Origin: Pseudomonadota bacterium | GTDB lineage: Bacteria; Pseudomonadota; Gammaproteobacteria; Burkholderiales; JABEVD01 | Direction of reading: 5' to 3' | Length of the DNA stretch: 64,000 bases | Assembly (NCBI GenBank): GCA_021802545.1 | Contig: JAJZRS010000011.1 | Coordinates: forward strand, 22,110 to 86,109 | Position numbers and translations under genes: made by a program | Notes under the pieces: generated by a model | Database searches by the model: none | The model's input: only the letters and a program-made list of their open reading frames with translations | What the model was told of the DNA's origin: nothing | In this document: piece after piece, positions 20,093 to 28,934 of the stretch | How positions within the stretch are numbered: position 1 is the stretch's first letter | How the letters are laid out: each line of letters begins with the position of its first letter

Positions 20093-21026
20093 CTAGATCC
20101 GTCTTGCCTGCTTGACTGCCTTGGCTTCGAAATGCTTCAGGGTCACATACATGCCCCAGCCCAGAAAGCCCATCGCAACGACAAAAGCGCCGTAGGAAAT
20201 AGGCCAGGGGATGCCGTGCGTCATCATCGAGAATTCGGACATCCCCCTATTCCGGCCAGGATGTTGATCGGCATGAAGACCACGCCGAAGAAGGTCGGCT
20301 GGTTCACACGCTTGTTCTGGTTGATATTGATGAAGCCTATGGTTGCATCCATCAGAAAGTTGATCTTGTCGAACAGAAACGCTGTGTGGCTGTTGAGTGA
20401 CTCGATATTGCGCAGGATTTGTTTGGCATCGTTCTGCTGGTTGTGGGAAAGCACCCTGATCTGCATGAGGAAGGTCAGCGCCCGCTGGGTATCCAGGATG
20501 TCGCTGCGTAGGTCGAAGCAATCGGAGACATAGCCGATCCGGGTGCGCATGCGCCTTCGCTGCAACCTGAAAACGGGCAATTCCTCGTTCCTCTGGGAGA
20601 ACAGGATGCCTTCGTGCAGAACGAAGGCAACAGGGATCGGGGAGGGAAACCCTGAAATGCTCTCCAACGTAGGCCCGTTGCGCTGCGCTTGCATTGGGCA
20701 GGTTGGTTTGTGCCTTCCAGGTTCTTTCTCGCCAGGATTTCGATCTGGTGGAGCTTGCCGTTGACCAGGGTGAATGCGCTGATCTGGCTCTCCCTGTCTT
20801 CAGGGATGATCGTCCAGACGAGGAGCGCGTCTTCGATGGGCAATGCTTCAAGAATGTTGCCGACTTCGTTCGCTGACAATTTCGCCATCAGCTCTTCGAG
20901 CGCCACCAGATGCTGCCGGTGCACCAGCGTTTCGACGACCTCTTTGCGGGGCTGCGGCTGATTCTGCACCATGCTTTCGACCAGCTTGTGCTTGTTGAGC
21001 AATTCTTTGGCTGTTTCAAGAGACAT
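20093..21026 (-). pseudogene. Decayed CorA-type magnesium transporter
   Basis: Pieces of one CorA-like transporter lie in three frames. The first (from ATG 21026) has an MgtE-N-like helical part (LVHRQHLVALEELMAKL) and a CorA opening (VNGKLHQIEILARKNL). The next frame gives NASAAQRAYVGEHFRVSLPD. A third gives VAFVLHEGILFSQRNEELPV through FLFDKINFLMDATIGFINI to MPINILAGIGG. The last returns to MSEFSMM and a final helix. About 60 residues expected between the second and third pieces are missing. The last shift sits in a run of five G (20244-20248) where six would restore frame. Multiple lesions make a pseudogene more likely than one sequencing error. Confidence 0.75.
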
Positions 21027-21085
21027 ATTGCTTTCCTGAGAGCACCTTCAGTTCCCCAGATGCGTACGAGACATGCCAGGTCGCC

Positions 21086-22111
21086 TCAAGGAGCGGGATT
21101 CGGGTATCTGAAATGGATGGAATCAATTCGCCTGAAAATTTCATCGTCCAGAACGACGTCCAGGCTCTCGATGTTTTCCTTTAATTGGGCCATGGTTGTT
21201 GAACCTATGATGGTGCTCGACACGAATTTCCTGCTTCTCACGAAGGCAAGCGCAAGCTTGGCGGGCGTTGTCCCGATTTCATTCGCGAGAGCGCGATAGG
21301 CGTCGACGGCATCGTTCACGTTCTCTTTGTGGTAGCGCTGGCCGAATTGCGGGAAAAGGGTGAGCCTGCCTTGCCCGCCCTCCAGGTATTTCCCGGTGAG
21401 GATGCCGAACCCGAGCGGGCTGTAGGCAAGCAGTCCGATCCTTTCCCTGTGGCAGAATTCGGAAAGGCCGTACTCGAAAATCCGGTTGATGGGGTTGTAG
21501 GCGTTCTGGATGGAGACAGGTCTTGGCAGCCCGTGCAATTCGGACAGCTTCAGAAATTCGCTCAGTCCCCACGGGGTTTCGTTGCTGAGCCCGATATGCC
21601 GGACCTTTCCCGATTTCACGAGTACCGCCAATGTTTCAAGCTGCGCCAGTATCGGGATGGTGTCGCGCTCCAGCGAAGGGTCGTAAAAGCTCTGCCCGAA
21701 CATCGGCACGTTCCTGTCCGGCCAGTGGATCTGGTAGAGGTCGACGTAATCGGTCTGGAGCCGCTTGAGGCTGCCGTCGAGCGCTTCCACGATGTTCTTG
21801 CTGTCCAGGGAAGTCGGTCCTCCCCTGAGCCAGGCGAATCCCCTGGAAGGCCCTGCGACCTTGGTCGCGACGAAAAGGGCCTCACGCCTCTGATTCTTCA
21901 GCCATTTCCCGACATATTCCTCGGTCCTTCCCTGCGTCTCGGGCTTGCCTGGAACGGGATACATTTCGGCCGTGTCGATGAAATTGATGCCTGTAGAGAC
22001 GGCATAATCGAGCTGCTCCATCGCCTCAGTCAGGGTGTTCTGCTCGCCAAACGTCATCGTCCCGAGGCAGAGTTCGGAAACCGACATGTTACCCAGCTTG
22101 TTGTATTTCAT
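21086..22111 (-). CDS. Aldo-keto reductase (Tas-like)
   Basis: A 341-residue NADP(H)-dependent oxidoreductase of the AKR superfamily. It has the catalytic tetrad positions in INFIDTAEMYPVPG (Asp/Tyr), ATKVAG (Lys) and YQIHWPDRNVP (His), and a C-terminal cofactor-binding STIIGSTTMAQL. Length and the YPVPGKPETQGRTE segment resemble E. coli Tas. The substrate is unknown. Its start is 1 bp downstream of the methyltransferase stop on the same strand, so the two are likely co-transcribed. Confidence 0.92.
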   Translation of the reverse strand: MKYNKLGNMSVSELCLGTMTFGEQNTLTEAMEQLDYAVSTGINFIDTAEMYPVPGKPETQGRTEEYVGKWLKNQRREALFVATKVAGPSRGFAWLRGGPTSLDSKNIVEALDGSLKRLQTDYVDLYQIHWPDRNVPMFGQSFYDPSLERDTIPILAQLETLAVLVKSGKVRHIGLSNETPWGLSEFLKLSELHGLPRPVSIQNAYNPINRIFEYGLSEFCHRERIGLLAYSPLGFGILTGKYLEGGQGRLTLFPQFGQRYHKENVNDAVDAYRALANEIGTTPAKLALAFVRSRKFVSSTIIGSTTMAQLKENIESLDVVLDDEIFRRIDSIHFRYPNPAP

Positions 22112-22112
22112 G

Positions 22113-22811
22113 TCATGACTTTCTCAACAAGTCGACCCGTATGGGCATGAAGAAATCGGCCCCCTTTTCCGCCATGTGGACCTCGAACTTTTCCCTGACT
22201 GTTTCAAGAAGATCGGGGGATAGGGTGTGGCTCGTATGCGTCACCTTGATGATCTTGTTTTCGAAATCCTCGAAATCGTCGAAATGCATGGGCGTCCTGA
22301 AGAATTCCTGTCTGACGAGCTCGAATCGCTTCGATTCGACGGCGCGCCGCACTGCGGCAAAAGCGGCTTCCCTGACGATTTTCTCGTCGTGGAAGAGCCT
22401 CAATACCTCGTTGAAATCCCCTGCATAGACGGGTTCTGAAATATAGGCGTATCCGCCGGGCTTCAGCACCCTGCGGATTTCCAGGAAAGCCTGGTCCATG
22501 AATTCTATAGGGACATGGTGCAGCGACTTGAACATCACCACGATGTCGAAATGCTCGTCGGGAGCAGGGACGGCTTCTGCGCCTCCCCGATCGAAGACGA
22601 CATTGGGAAGATCATTCATCTTCCTGTTCTTCTCGAGCTGGATTTCGTCGACTTCGAGCGCCAGGATGGTTTTCGCCTTTTCGGAAAGCACGCGGGTTTT
22701 TTCGGCCTTTCCGCAGCCCAGCTCGAGCATGTGCGCGCCGCTTAAGGGCAGCTTTCCGAAAATGTCCTGTTCGTCGCAAACGGGGCCGTAATCGGCGGAA
22801 GAAATCTGCAT
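22113..22811 (-). CDS. Class I SAM-dependent methyltransferase
   Basis: A 232-residue methyltransferase of the Methyltransf_11/25 type. SAM motif I is LELGCGKAEKTRVL (about 29-42), motif II covers the acidic ALEVDEIQLEKN, and later FDIVVMFKSLHHVP and PGGYAYISEPV are typical post-motifs. The substrate cannot be predicted. The gene lies directly upstream of the aldo-keto reductase and diverges from the Nudix gene; a short inverted repeat (TATTGT/ACAATA, 22826-22845) sits in the divergent gap. Confidence 0.9.
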   Translation of the reverse strand: MQISSADYGPVCDEQDIFGKLPLSGAHMLELGCGKAEKTRVLSEKAKTILALEVDEIQLEKNRKMNDLPNVVFDRGGAEAVPAPDEHFDIVVMFKSLHHVPIEFMDQAFLEIRRVLKPGGYAYISEPVYAGDFNEVLRLFHDEKIVREAAFAAVRRAVESKRFELVRQEFFRTPMHFDDFEDFENKIIKVTHTSHTLSPDLLETVREKFEVHMAEKGADFFMPIRVDLLRKS

Positions 22812-22909
22812 AAACTCTCCATGGGTATTGTCGAACGATACAATATTGAGCCTGTTCTTGCCAGATGTATGGGATACTGGCTGCAGGATGGATTCTCGAG
22901 GAATGCGAT

Positions 22910-23317
22910 ATGGGTTTCGACGATACGTTCAGGATGAGCGCACACGCCGTCATCACCGACAAGGAGGGCCGGGTGCTCATGCTGAAGGCTACCTACGGCA
23001 ATTTCAGCTGGAGCTTTCCGGGCGGCGCGCTCGATCCGGGCGAGACGGTCCACGAGGCCCTGCGCCGCGAATGCATGGAGGAACTGGGCTGCAGCGTCAA
23101 GATTCTCTATTTGAGCGGCATCTACCATCATCTCAGGGTGAATTCCCATGCTCTTATCTTCCGCTGCGAGCTCATGGAAAACGCAGGGATCGTCCTGAGC
23201 GAAGAGCACTCCGACTGGAAATACATGCCGATCGAGGAAATGAGCGACAGCCAGAAAACAAGAGTGGAGGATTGCGTCGCCTTTTCAGGGGACGTGGTCA
23301 GCCGAGCTTTTTCCTGA
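22910..23317 (+). CDS. Nudix hydrolase
   Basis: A 135-residue Nudix-fold hydrolase. The Nudix box GGALDPGETVHEALRRECMEELG fits GX5EX7REUXEEXGU exactly (about residues 38-60), so Mg-dependent pyrophosphohydrolysis of a nucleoside-diphosphate-linked substrate is expected. ATG 22910 follows GAGGA. An in-frame ATG at 22865 would add 15 residues without a good ribosome-binding site. The C-terminal half is too general to name the substrate. Confidence 0.9.
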   Translation: MGFDDTFRMSAHAVITDKEGRVLMLKATYGNFSWSFPGGALDPGETVHEALRRECMEELGCSVKILYLSGIYHHLRVNSHALIFRCELMENAGIVLSEEHSDWKYMPIEEMSDSQKTRVEDCVAFSGDVVSRAFS

Positions 23318-23325
23318 AATTCAGT

Positions 23326-23353
23326 TTGACATTGCAGGACACAAAATTAAAAT
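23326..23353 (+). promoter_or_regulatory. Sigma70-type promoter upstream of the Gln-rich gene
   Basis: TTGACA (23326-23331) and TAAAAT (23348-23353) are separated by 16 bp and lie 35 bp before the ATG at 23388. The -35 is a perfect consensus and the -10 differs at two positions. Confidence 0.55.
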
Positions 23354-23387
23354 TGTATGAGGATGATTGATCCATACGGGCTGGTCG

Positions 23388-23717
23388 ATGAGCATTCTGT
23401 CCCTTACATCGCAAATCGCTAACAATTCGCTTGTGCTCGCCCAGCAGAAAGTGCAGGGCGACAAGTCGCAGGTGCAAAGCGATCAGACGCAGGTTCAGAA
23501 CGCCCAGTCGCAGCTCCAGCAGGATCAGGCGCAGCTCGAGCGAGACATGACGCACCTTTCGGCCACCCTGCAGCAATCAGGAAGCACTCAGAAGATCCTG
23601 GCGAACCTAGCGCAGGATGCCGGGCAGAACAGCCTGGCGCAGATCGCTCATACGCCGGTCCCGCAACCCCCCCAGCCGTCAGGGCTCAAGGGGAGCATCA
23701 TCAATACCTACGCGTGA
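23388..23717 (+). CDS. Gln-rich coiled-coil protein of unknown function
   Basis: A 109-residue protein. The N-terminus (MSILSLTSQIANNSLVLAQQ) leads into a highly regular Gln/Val/Asp coiled coil (about 18-60) built on repeats such as QVQSDQTQVQNAQSQLQQD, then a Ser/Gln region and a short proline stretch near residue 95. No signal peptide or membrane segment is evident. It converges on the flagellin-like gene with a 10-bp overlap of 3' ends. It has a strong promoter of its own. The family is not recognised; a structural or secreted filament-associated role is only a guess. Confidence 0.6.
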   Translation: MSILSLTSQIANNSLVLAQQKVQGDKSQVQSDQTQVQNAQSQLQQDQAQLERDMTHLSATLQQSGSTQKILANLAQDAGQNSLAQIAHTPVPQPPQPSGLKGSIINTYA

Positions 23718-24511
23718 GAATTTCCGGGAAGCAAGGCCAGCACGCTCTTTTGCGTGGCGTTGTACATGTTGATCGCATAGATCGCCGCTTGCTGCGAGAT
23801 ATTGCTTTGCGCGAGCGTCGAGGAGGCCGATGCATAATTCGTGTCGCTCAGGGCGCTGTTCGATGCAGAGGCGTTGACTTGCGAGATGGCTTGGCTGGAT
23901 TGCGCGATGTCGAGCCCGGTTTGCGCTGCGCCAAGGCTTGCTCCGGCTGAGTTGACCGAATTCAGCGCGTTCTGCACTGCAGAGAGCGCCGAGGATTGGC
24001 CTGCACTCGAAGTGATGTCGATGTTGCTGACATTGAGCGCTGACCCGGAGAGATTGGGCAAGGAGAAGGTTTGCGCGTTGCCGGCATTCGGACCGGTCTG
24101 CGCGGTGATGCTCTGGTTGCCATTCAAAAGCGGCTGACCGTTGAATTGGGTGTTCTGCGCAACCTGGTTGATGTCCTGCAGCGACTGGTTGATCTGGGTC
24201 TGGATCGCCTGCTTGTCTGAAGCAGTCAATATGCCGTTTCCAGCCTGGACAGACAGGGTATTGATGCCCTGCAAATCGCTCGCGATCTGATTCACGCCGC
24301 CCTGTGCGGTATTCAGCGCGGATGAGGCGTTCTGGGCATTGCTCAAGGCCTGCGCCGCGCCGGAGATCTGGACGCTGAACGACGCGGACTCGGCCAGGCC
24401 CGCAGGGTTGTCTGCGGCGCTGTTGATGCTTTTTCCAGAGCCCATCGACTGCAGCGAGCGATACTGGTTCAGGCCAATGCTCGAAAGGGAATTCGTCAGA
24501 TCGATCGGCAT
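23708..24511 (-). CDS. Orphan flagellin-like protein
   Basis: A 267-residue flagellin homologue. The N-terminal D0/D1 region contains GKSINSAADNPAGLAESAS, equivalent to the SGLRINSAKDDAAGLAI core of flagellin. The D1 helix has NTLSVQAGNG, and the C-terminus DTNYASASSTLAQSNISQQA ends in TQKSVLALLPG, like the conserved flagellin end. It is short because the variable D2/D3 part is nearly absent. The opening MPIDLTNSLSSIG is atypical. ATG 24511 is preferred to one nine codons upstream. No other flagellar gene is in the window. Confidence 0.82.
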   Translation of the reverse strand: MPIDLTNSLSSIGLNQYRSLQSMGSGKSINSAADNPAGLAESASFSVQISGAAQALSNAQNASSALNTAQGGVNQIASDLQGINTLSVQAGNGILTASDKQAIQTQINQSLQDINQVAQNTQFNGQPLLNGNQSITAQTGPNAGNAQTFSLPNLSGSALNVSNIDITSSAGQSSALSAVQNALNSVNSAGASLGAAQTGLDIAQSSQAISQVNASASNSALSDTNYASASSTLAQSNISQQAAIYAINMYNATQKSVLALLPGNSHA

Positions 24512-24538
24512 ATATGCTTCAATCACGATTTGGAACAA

Positions 24539-24567
24539 TTACAAGCTTAGCGCGCAAGGGGTGCAAA
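24539..24567 (-). promoter_or_regulatory. Possible sigma70 promoter of the flagellin-like gene
   Basis: On the minus strand TTGCAC (24562-24567) and TGTAAT (24539-24544) are 17 bp apart, 28 bp before the start codon. A clear sigma28 flagellar promoter was not seen. Confidence 0.4.
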
Positions 24568-24574
24568 GGCAAGC

Positions 24575-25009
24575 TTACGGGACGTTTTCGGTGAAGATCG
24601 CTTCGAAGGGTTCGCCTTGTCCCGGCTTCAGCACGAAAACGGTGATGAGGTAATGTCCGCTGGCATCGAACATGAAATATTCGCCGTAGTTTGAAGGCCC
24701 TGCTGGCGCAGCATGAAGCAGCGTCTTCTTCTGGGTTCGGCCGAGCGGATCCCGCACCGCCATGCTGATCCTGGCATCCTTGATCAGCTCGCCGTTGTCG
24801 GCATTGGACAGCGTGACCAGAAAAGGCTGCAAGGATGAGGATTTTGCGATATTGAGCGGAGCGCGCGGGTTTTGGGGGCTGTTCGCCATGCCGATCTGCA
24901 CGGTCAGGCCGTCCACGGTTTCCGATTCGGCTTTCGCATTGATGGGGTGAAACGCTGCGAGGAGGAGCGCTCCTGCGACGATCCGCAATTGAAAGATGGT
25001 GATGCGCAT
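24575..25009 (-). CDS. Predicted periplasmic protein of unknown function
   Basis: A 144-residue protein with an N-terminal signal peptide (hydrophobic stretch 9-21, cleavage near NAKA-E). The mature part looks like a single beta-sandwich domain (for example LVTLSNADNGELIKDARISM and GHYLITVFVLKPGQG), reminiscent of YtkA/FixH-type or periplasmic copper-tolerance domains, but no metal-binding motif is seen. It reads toward the flagellin-like gene and stands alone after the ferredoxin oxidoreductase cluster. Confidence 0.65.
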   Translation of the reverse strand: MRITIFQLRIVAGALLLAAFHPINAKAESETVDGLTVQIGMANSPQNPRAPLNIAKSSSLQPFLVTLSNADNGELIKDARISMAVRDPLGRTQKKTLLHAAPAGPSNYGEYFMFDASGHYLITVFVLKPGQGEPFEAIFTENVP

Positions 25010-25063
25010 TTCCCCTCCCTGTGGCCCTTCTAAGGTAGGACGCTAAAAGGAAGTTTTGGTTCG

Positions 25064-26683
25064 CTAGATCGATTCAGGGATCATCCGGATCGCGCCGCAG
25101 GGGCACTCGGATGCGCACAGCCCGCAGCCTTTGCAGAAATCGTAATTGAATTGGAATTTGAGGCCGGGCCCGAGCTTGATCACTGCATTATCCGGGCAAA
25201 CCCCGTAGCAGTTGTCGCATTCGAAGCAGTTGCCACAGGACAGGCACCTTCTCGCCTCGAACAGGGCGTTTTCCTCGGAAAGCCCCTTGACCACTTCGTC
25301 GAAGCTGGACTGGCGTCGGACGATCCCGAGCTCGTTCTGAACCGTCTTCGACGCATCGCTGTAATACCAGGTGTTGAGCTTGTCGAAAGAAGCTATCTCG
25401 TGCAGCGCGCCTTTGGCGAAGACTTCGCCCTTGAGCCATGCGTCGATGTTCCTGGCCGCCTTCTTGCCGTGGCCGACTGCTGTGGTGACCGTTTTTTCGG
25501 CAGGGACCATGTCTCCGCCGGCGAAGATGCCTGGACGGCTCGTCATCATCGAAACATCGACCTTGACCTGCCCTTTTTCAGTTTCCAGATCGGGGATGCT
25601 TTTCAGCAGCGAGAGCTCGGATTCCTGACCAAGCGCGAGAATCAGGCAGTCTGCTTCTATGTTTTCGAATGCTCCTGTTGGCCTGGGAAAACCGGTTTCG
25701 TCGAGGATCATCTTTTCGACGACGATGCCCTCATCGCCCATTTCCTTGACCGTGGCGAGCCATTTGAACCGTATGCCTTCCTCGATGGCTTCATTCAGTT
25801 CGGATGCGTGCGCAGGCATTTTCTCCTTCGTCCGCCTGTAGACGATCAGGGATTCCTCAGCGCCCAGCCTCTTCGCCGTCCTCGCCGCATCGATCGCCGT
25901 GTTCCCGCCGCCGTAGACGGCGACCTTCTTTCCCAGAAAGGGCGGATTGCCCTCTTCCATGTCATGAAGCAGGGAGATGGCGTCCAGTATTTTCGCCGCA
26001 TCCCCTGCAGGGATGTAGGCTCTTCTCGCGATATGGGCGCCGACGGCCAGAAAGGCGGCATCGAATCCTTCCATGACCGCCATGACGTCTTCAATCTTTT
26101 CGCCAAGGCGGATCTCGACGCCCATCTTCTCGATTCGGGCAATTTCGGCGTCAAGCACGTCTCTCGGCAGCCTGTATTTCGGAATTCCATAGCGCATCAT
26201 GCCGCCGGAATCCTTTTCCGATTCCATGACGACGACCTGGTGACCCATGAGCCGAAGATGGTAGGCGCAGGACAGGCCGGAAGGGCCTGAGCCGACCACG
26301 AGCACGCGCCTTCCGCTCGCCTTTGCCTTGATTTCAGGATTCCAGCCTTCGCGCAGGGCCAGATCCCCCAGGAAGCGTTCGACCGCATGGATGCCGACCG
26401 CCTCGTCAAGTTCGCCCCTGTTGCAGGATGATTCGCACGGATGGTAGCAGACGCGTCCCATGATCGCCGGGAACGGATTGTTTTCCATCAGCGATTCCCA
26501 TGCCTTTTTGTATTCCCCGCTTTCCGCATGGTAAAGCCAGTTCTGGATGTTTTCTCCGGCAGGGCAGGCGTGATTGCAGGGAGGCAGTCTGTCGACGTAG
26601 ACCGGGCGTTCGGTCCGCCAGGTTCCCGTGTGGTTGGCCAGGCTGGACCCCGGGTCGAGCGTGATGGCGAAAGGCTTCTTCAT
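25064..26683 (-). CDS. GltD-like NAD(P)H:ferredoxin oxidoreductase fused to a 2x[4Fe-4S] ferredoxin (Por-associated)
   Basis: A 539-residue fusion. The N-terminal GltD-type part has the iron-sulfur cysteines CNHACPAGENIQNW and CYHPCESSCNRG and the FAD motif VVGSGPSGLSCAYHL. The NAD(P) motif VYGGGNTAIDAARTAKRLG and GIFAGGDMVP follow. The C-terminal ~70 residues are a dicluster ferredoxin (CLSCGNCFECDNCYGVCP, then CKGCGLCASECPCGA) standing in for the delta subunit of pyruvate oxidoreductase. ATG 26683, after GGAGG, overlaps the porB stop. Expected role: electron exchange between ferredoxin and NAD(P)H. Confidence 0.9.
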   Translation of the reverse strand: MKKPFAITLDPGSSLANHTGTWRTERPVYVDRLPPCNHACPAGENIQNWLYHAESGEYKKAWESLMENNPFPAIMGRVCYHPCESSCNRGELDEAVGIHAVERFLGDLALREGWNPEIKAKASGRRVLVVGSGPSGLSCAYHLRLMGHQVVVMESEKDSGGMMRYGIPKYRLPRDVLDAEIARIEKMGVEIRLGEKIEDVMAVMEGFDAAFLAVGAHIARRAYIPAGDAAKILDAISLLHDMEEGNPPFLGKKVAVYGGGNTAIDAARTAKRLGAEESLIVYRRTKEKMPAHASELNEAIEEGIRFKWLATVKEMGDEGIVVEKMILDETGFPRPTGAFENIEADCLILALGQESELSLLKSIPDLETEKGQVKVDVSMMTSRPGIFAGGDMVPAEKTVTTAVGHGKKAARNIDAWLKGEVFAKGALHEIASFDKLNTWYYSDASKTVQNELGIVRRQSSFDEVVKGLSEENALFEARRCLSCGNCFECDNCYGVCPDNAVIKLGPGLKFQFNYDFCKGCGLCASECPCGAIRMIPESI

Positions 26684-27672
26684 CTTCCCTCCAGGGAAAA
26701 TCTGGCGATGTTCCTGTCGGCGATTTCCTGGATCTGTGCGATCGTCTCGAGATCGGGACGCTCCCCGAAAAGATGGGCAAAGCGCCTTTGCAGCTTCAGG
26801 TACGCCTCGACCGGGGCTTTCCGCCTGATCGCGCTGCTTGACGTGATCTCGCCGTGTTCCGCTTCGAAAAGGGGGAAGAGGCCGGACTCGACGGCGAGTC
26901 TTGCGATCTTCACCGTGTCCGACGGGTGCGAACCCCATCCCAGGGGGCAGGGGACGTGGATGTGGATGTAGCGAGCGCCGTGGATGCCCATGGCTTTCTC
27001 GACCTTGGCTTCAAGGTCGTGCAGATTGGCGACGGAGGCGGTGGCGACATAGGGAATGTGGTGCGCCATCGCGATCAGCGGGAGATTCTTTCCCGTGCCG
27101 AAAGGGTTGCCCGGGTGGGGGCCGGCTGCCGGCGTGGTCGCCGTCCTTGCGCCTGCAGGGGTTGCCGAGGAACGCTGAACCCCGGTATTCATGTAGGCTT
27201 CGTTGTCGTAGCAGATGTACAACACATCGTCGTTGCGCTCGAACATGCCGGACAGGCAGGCGAATCCGATGTCCGTCGTGCCCCCGTCCCCGCCCTGGGC
27301 GATCACCCTGATTCCTTTTTTCTGCTTCACCTTGAGCGCGGCTGCGATGCCGGTTGCGACTGATGCCGCGTTGCCGAAGACGGAATGCATCCAGGGGATC
27401 TGCCAGGAGGTTTCAGGATAGGGGGTGGAAAAGACTTCGAGGCATCCGGTCGCATTGGCGGCGATCACCTGATTGTTTGACGCGCGCATCGCCGCATCGA
27501 TGGCATAACGCGCGCCGAGCGCTTCCCCGCAGCCTTGGCAGGCCCTGTGCCCTGAATTGAGCGAATTGGTCCGCCGCATGTTGGCCTGAACGGTTCGCTG
27601 GGATTCGTCGAGCAGCCTGTTTCCCACTGTGAATGTGCCGGTCTGGTAGAATTTGATCGTTTGCAGCGTCAT
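26680..27672 (-). CDS. porB: 2-oxoacid (pyruvate):ferredoxin oxidoreductase beta subunit
   Basis: A 330-residue thiamine-pyrophosphate-binding subunit. The N-terminal cysteines in HRACQGCGEALGAR and a later Cys bind a proximal [4Fe-4S] cluster. The TPP motif begins at AQGGDGGTTDIGF and continues to CYDNEAYMNTGVQRS. YIHIHVPCPLGW is the usual CoA/TPP-site segment. The enzyme decarboxylates pyruvate to acetyl-CoA with reduction of ferredoxin, or works in reverse. It is third in porG-porA-porB-fusion, 8 bp after porA and coupled to the fusion gene by a 4-bp overlap. Confidence 0.92.
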   Translation of the reverse strand: MTLQTIKFYQTGTFTVGNRLLDESQRTVQANMRRTNSLNSGHRACQGCGEALGARYAIDAAMRASNNQVIAANATGCLEVFSTPYPETSWQIPWMHSVFGNAASVATGIAAALKVKQKKGIRVIAQGGDGGTTDIGFACLSGMFERNDDVLYICYDNEAYMNTGVQRSSATPAGARTATTPAAGPHPGNPFGTGKNLPLIAMAHHIPYVATASVANLHDLEAKVEKAMGIHGARYIHIHVPCPLGWGSHPSDTVKIARLAVESGLFPLFEAEHGEITSSSAIRRKAPVEAYLKLQRRFAHLFGERPDLETIAQIQEIADRNIARFSLEGR

Positions 27673-27680
27673 GATTTCCC

Positions 27681-28934
27681 CTAGGCGATTCTCGATGCGA
27701 CCGTGCCGATCGATCTCAAGACGTTTTCCGCGACGGGCCCGGAACGCCTGGTTTCCTTTTCCCGCGCAAGCTGCCGGTTCACGACATCGTGATCAAGGTC
27801 GAGAAAATTCAAAAGTTCGAGTTCGTCCTTTTCAGCCTGCATGAAAAGCGCCATCAGCGATCTTTTGGTGATGGCGCGCCCCCCCAGCCCGGCGATCACG
27901 GTATAGCCCTTCAATCCCGTTCCGCTCATCGCTTTCCTGACGCCGTCGGACAGCGGGCCGCCGAGACCGACGGAGAGCGATTTTTCCAGGACGACGAAGC
28001 GCTTCGCTTTTTCCAGCGCTGTGCGAACGGCCTGCAATGGAAACGGCCTGAATGAGGTGATCGAAATGCTGCCGATCGAATGCCCGGCTTCGCGCATTTC
28101 GTCCACGGCATCCTTGATGGTGCCGTTCACCGAGCCGAGCGCAACGACGATGGTTTGGGCATCGTCCGTCCTGTAGGACTTCAGGAGCCCTCCCGAGTTT
28201 CTGCCGAATGCTTCCGAAAATTCGGCGGCGATTTGGGGGATCAGTTCGAGCGCGCTCTGCTGCTTGTGATGCTGCAGATATTTCACCTCCATGAAGGCTT
28301 CTGGTCCCACCATCGCGCCGATCGATATGGGGTCGGCGCAGTCGAGCACCTGGACGGGATCGAAGGGAGGGAGGAAGGCGTCGACTTGCCTCGATTCGGG
28401 AATCTCGACCTGTTCATAGGCATGGGTCAGGATGAAGCCGTCCACGCAGACCATGGTCGGGCAGGAGAGCGCTTCCGCAAGCCTGAAAGCCTGGATGTGC
28501 AGATCGAGCGCTTCCTGGTTGGTTTCTGCGTAAAGCTGTATCCAGCCGGCATCGCGCATCGCCATGCTGTCCGAATGGTCGTTCCAGATGTTGATCGGGG
28601 CGCCGATGGCCCTGTTGCCTATGGTCATGACGATGGGAAGCCCGAGTCCCGCAGCATTGTAGACGGCCTCAGCCATGTAGAGCAGCCCCTGGCTCGCGGT
28701 GGCGGTATAGCTGCGGGCGCCGGCAGCGGATGCGCCGATGGCCACCGAAAGGGCTGCGAACTCCGATTCGACGTTGATGAATTCGCACTGTTCGAGTTCC
28801 CCTTTTTTCACCATTTCGGCGATCGCCTCGACGATATGGGTTTGCGGCGTGATGGGGTAGGCGCACACCACTTCGGGGCGGCAAAGGGCGATTCCCAGGG
28901 CGATTGCTTTCGAGCCCTCAAGCTGTTGCAGCAT
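27681..28934 (-). CDS. porA: 2-oxoacid (pyruvate):ferredoxin oxidoreductase alpha subunit
   Basis: A 417-residue alpha subunit. The N-terminal PYR domain shows GIALCRPEVVCAYPITPQTH and FINVESEFAALSVAIGASAAGARSYTATASQG, and the C-terminal transketolase-like domain shows VVLEKSLSVGLGGPL. ATG 28934, behind AAGGAGATC, is preferred to one six codons upstream. The 5' end overlaps porG by 17 bp. The substrate is assigned as pyruvate by resemblance to PorA, but other 2-oxoacids are possible. Confidence 0.92.
   Translation of the reverse strand: MLQQLEGSKAIALGIALCRPEVVCAYPITPQTHIVEAIAEMVKKGELEQCEFINVESEFAALSVAIGASAAGARSYTATASQGLLYMAEAVYNAAGLGLPIVMTIGNRAIGAPINIWNDHSDSMAMRDAGWIQLYAETNQEALDLHIQAFRLAEALSCPTMVCVDGFILTHAYEQVEIPESRQVDAFLPPFDPVQVLDCADPISIGAMVGPEAFMEVKYLQHHKQQSALELIPQIAAEFSEAFGRNSGGLLKSYRTDDAQTIVVALGSVNGTIKDAVDEMREAGHSIGSISITSFRPFPLQAVRTALEKAKRFVVLEKSLSVGLGGPLSDGVRKAMSGTGLKGYTVIAGLGGRAITKRSLMALFMQAEKDELELLNFLDLDHDVVNRQLAREKETRRSGPVAENVLRSIGTVASRIA

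Noticed and set aside
22826..22845. Inverted repeat TATTGT/ACAATA between the methyltransferase and Nudix genes
   Set aside because: Only 6-bp arms in an AT-rich divergent gap; too weak to call an operator on its own.
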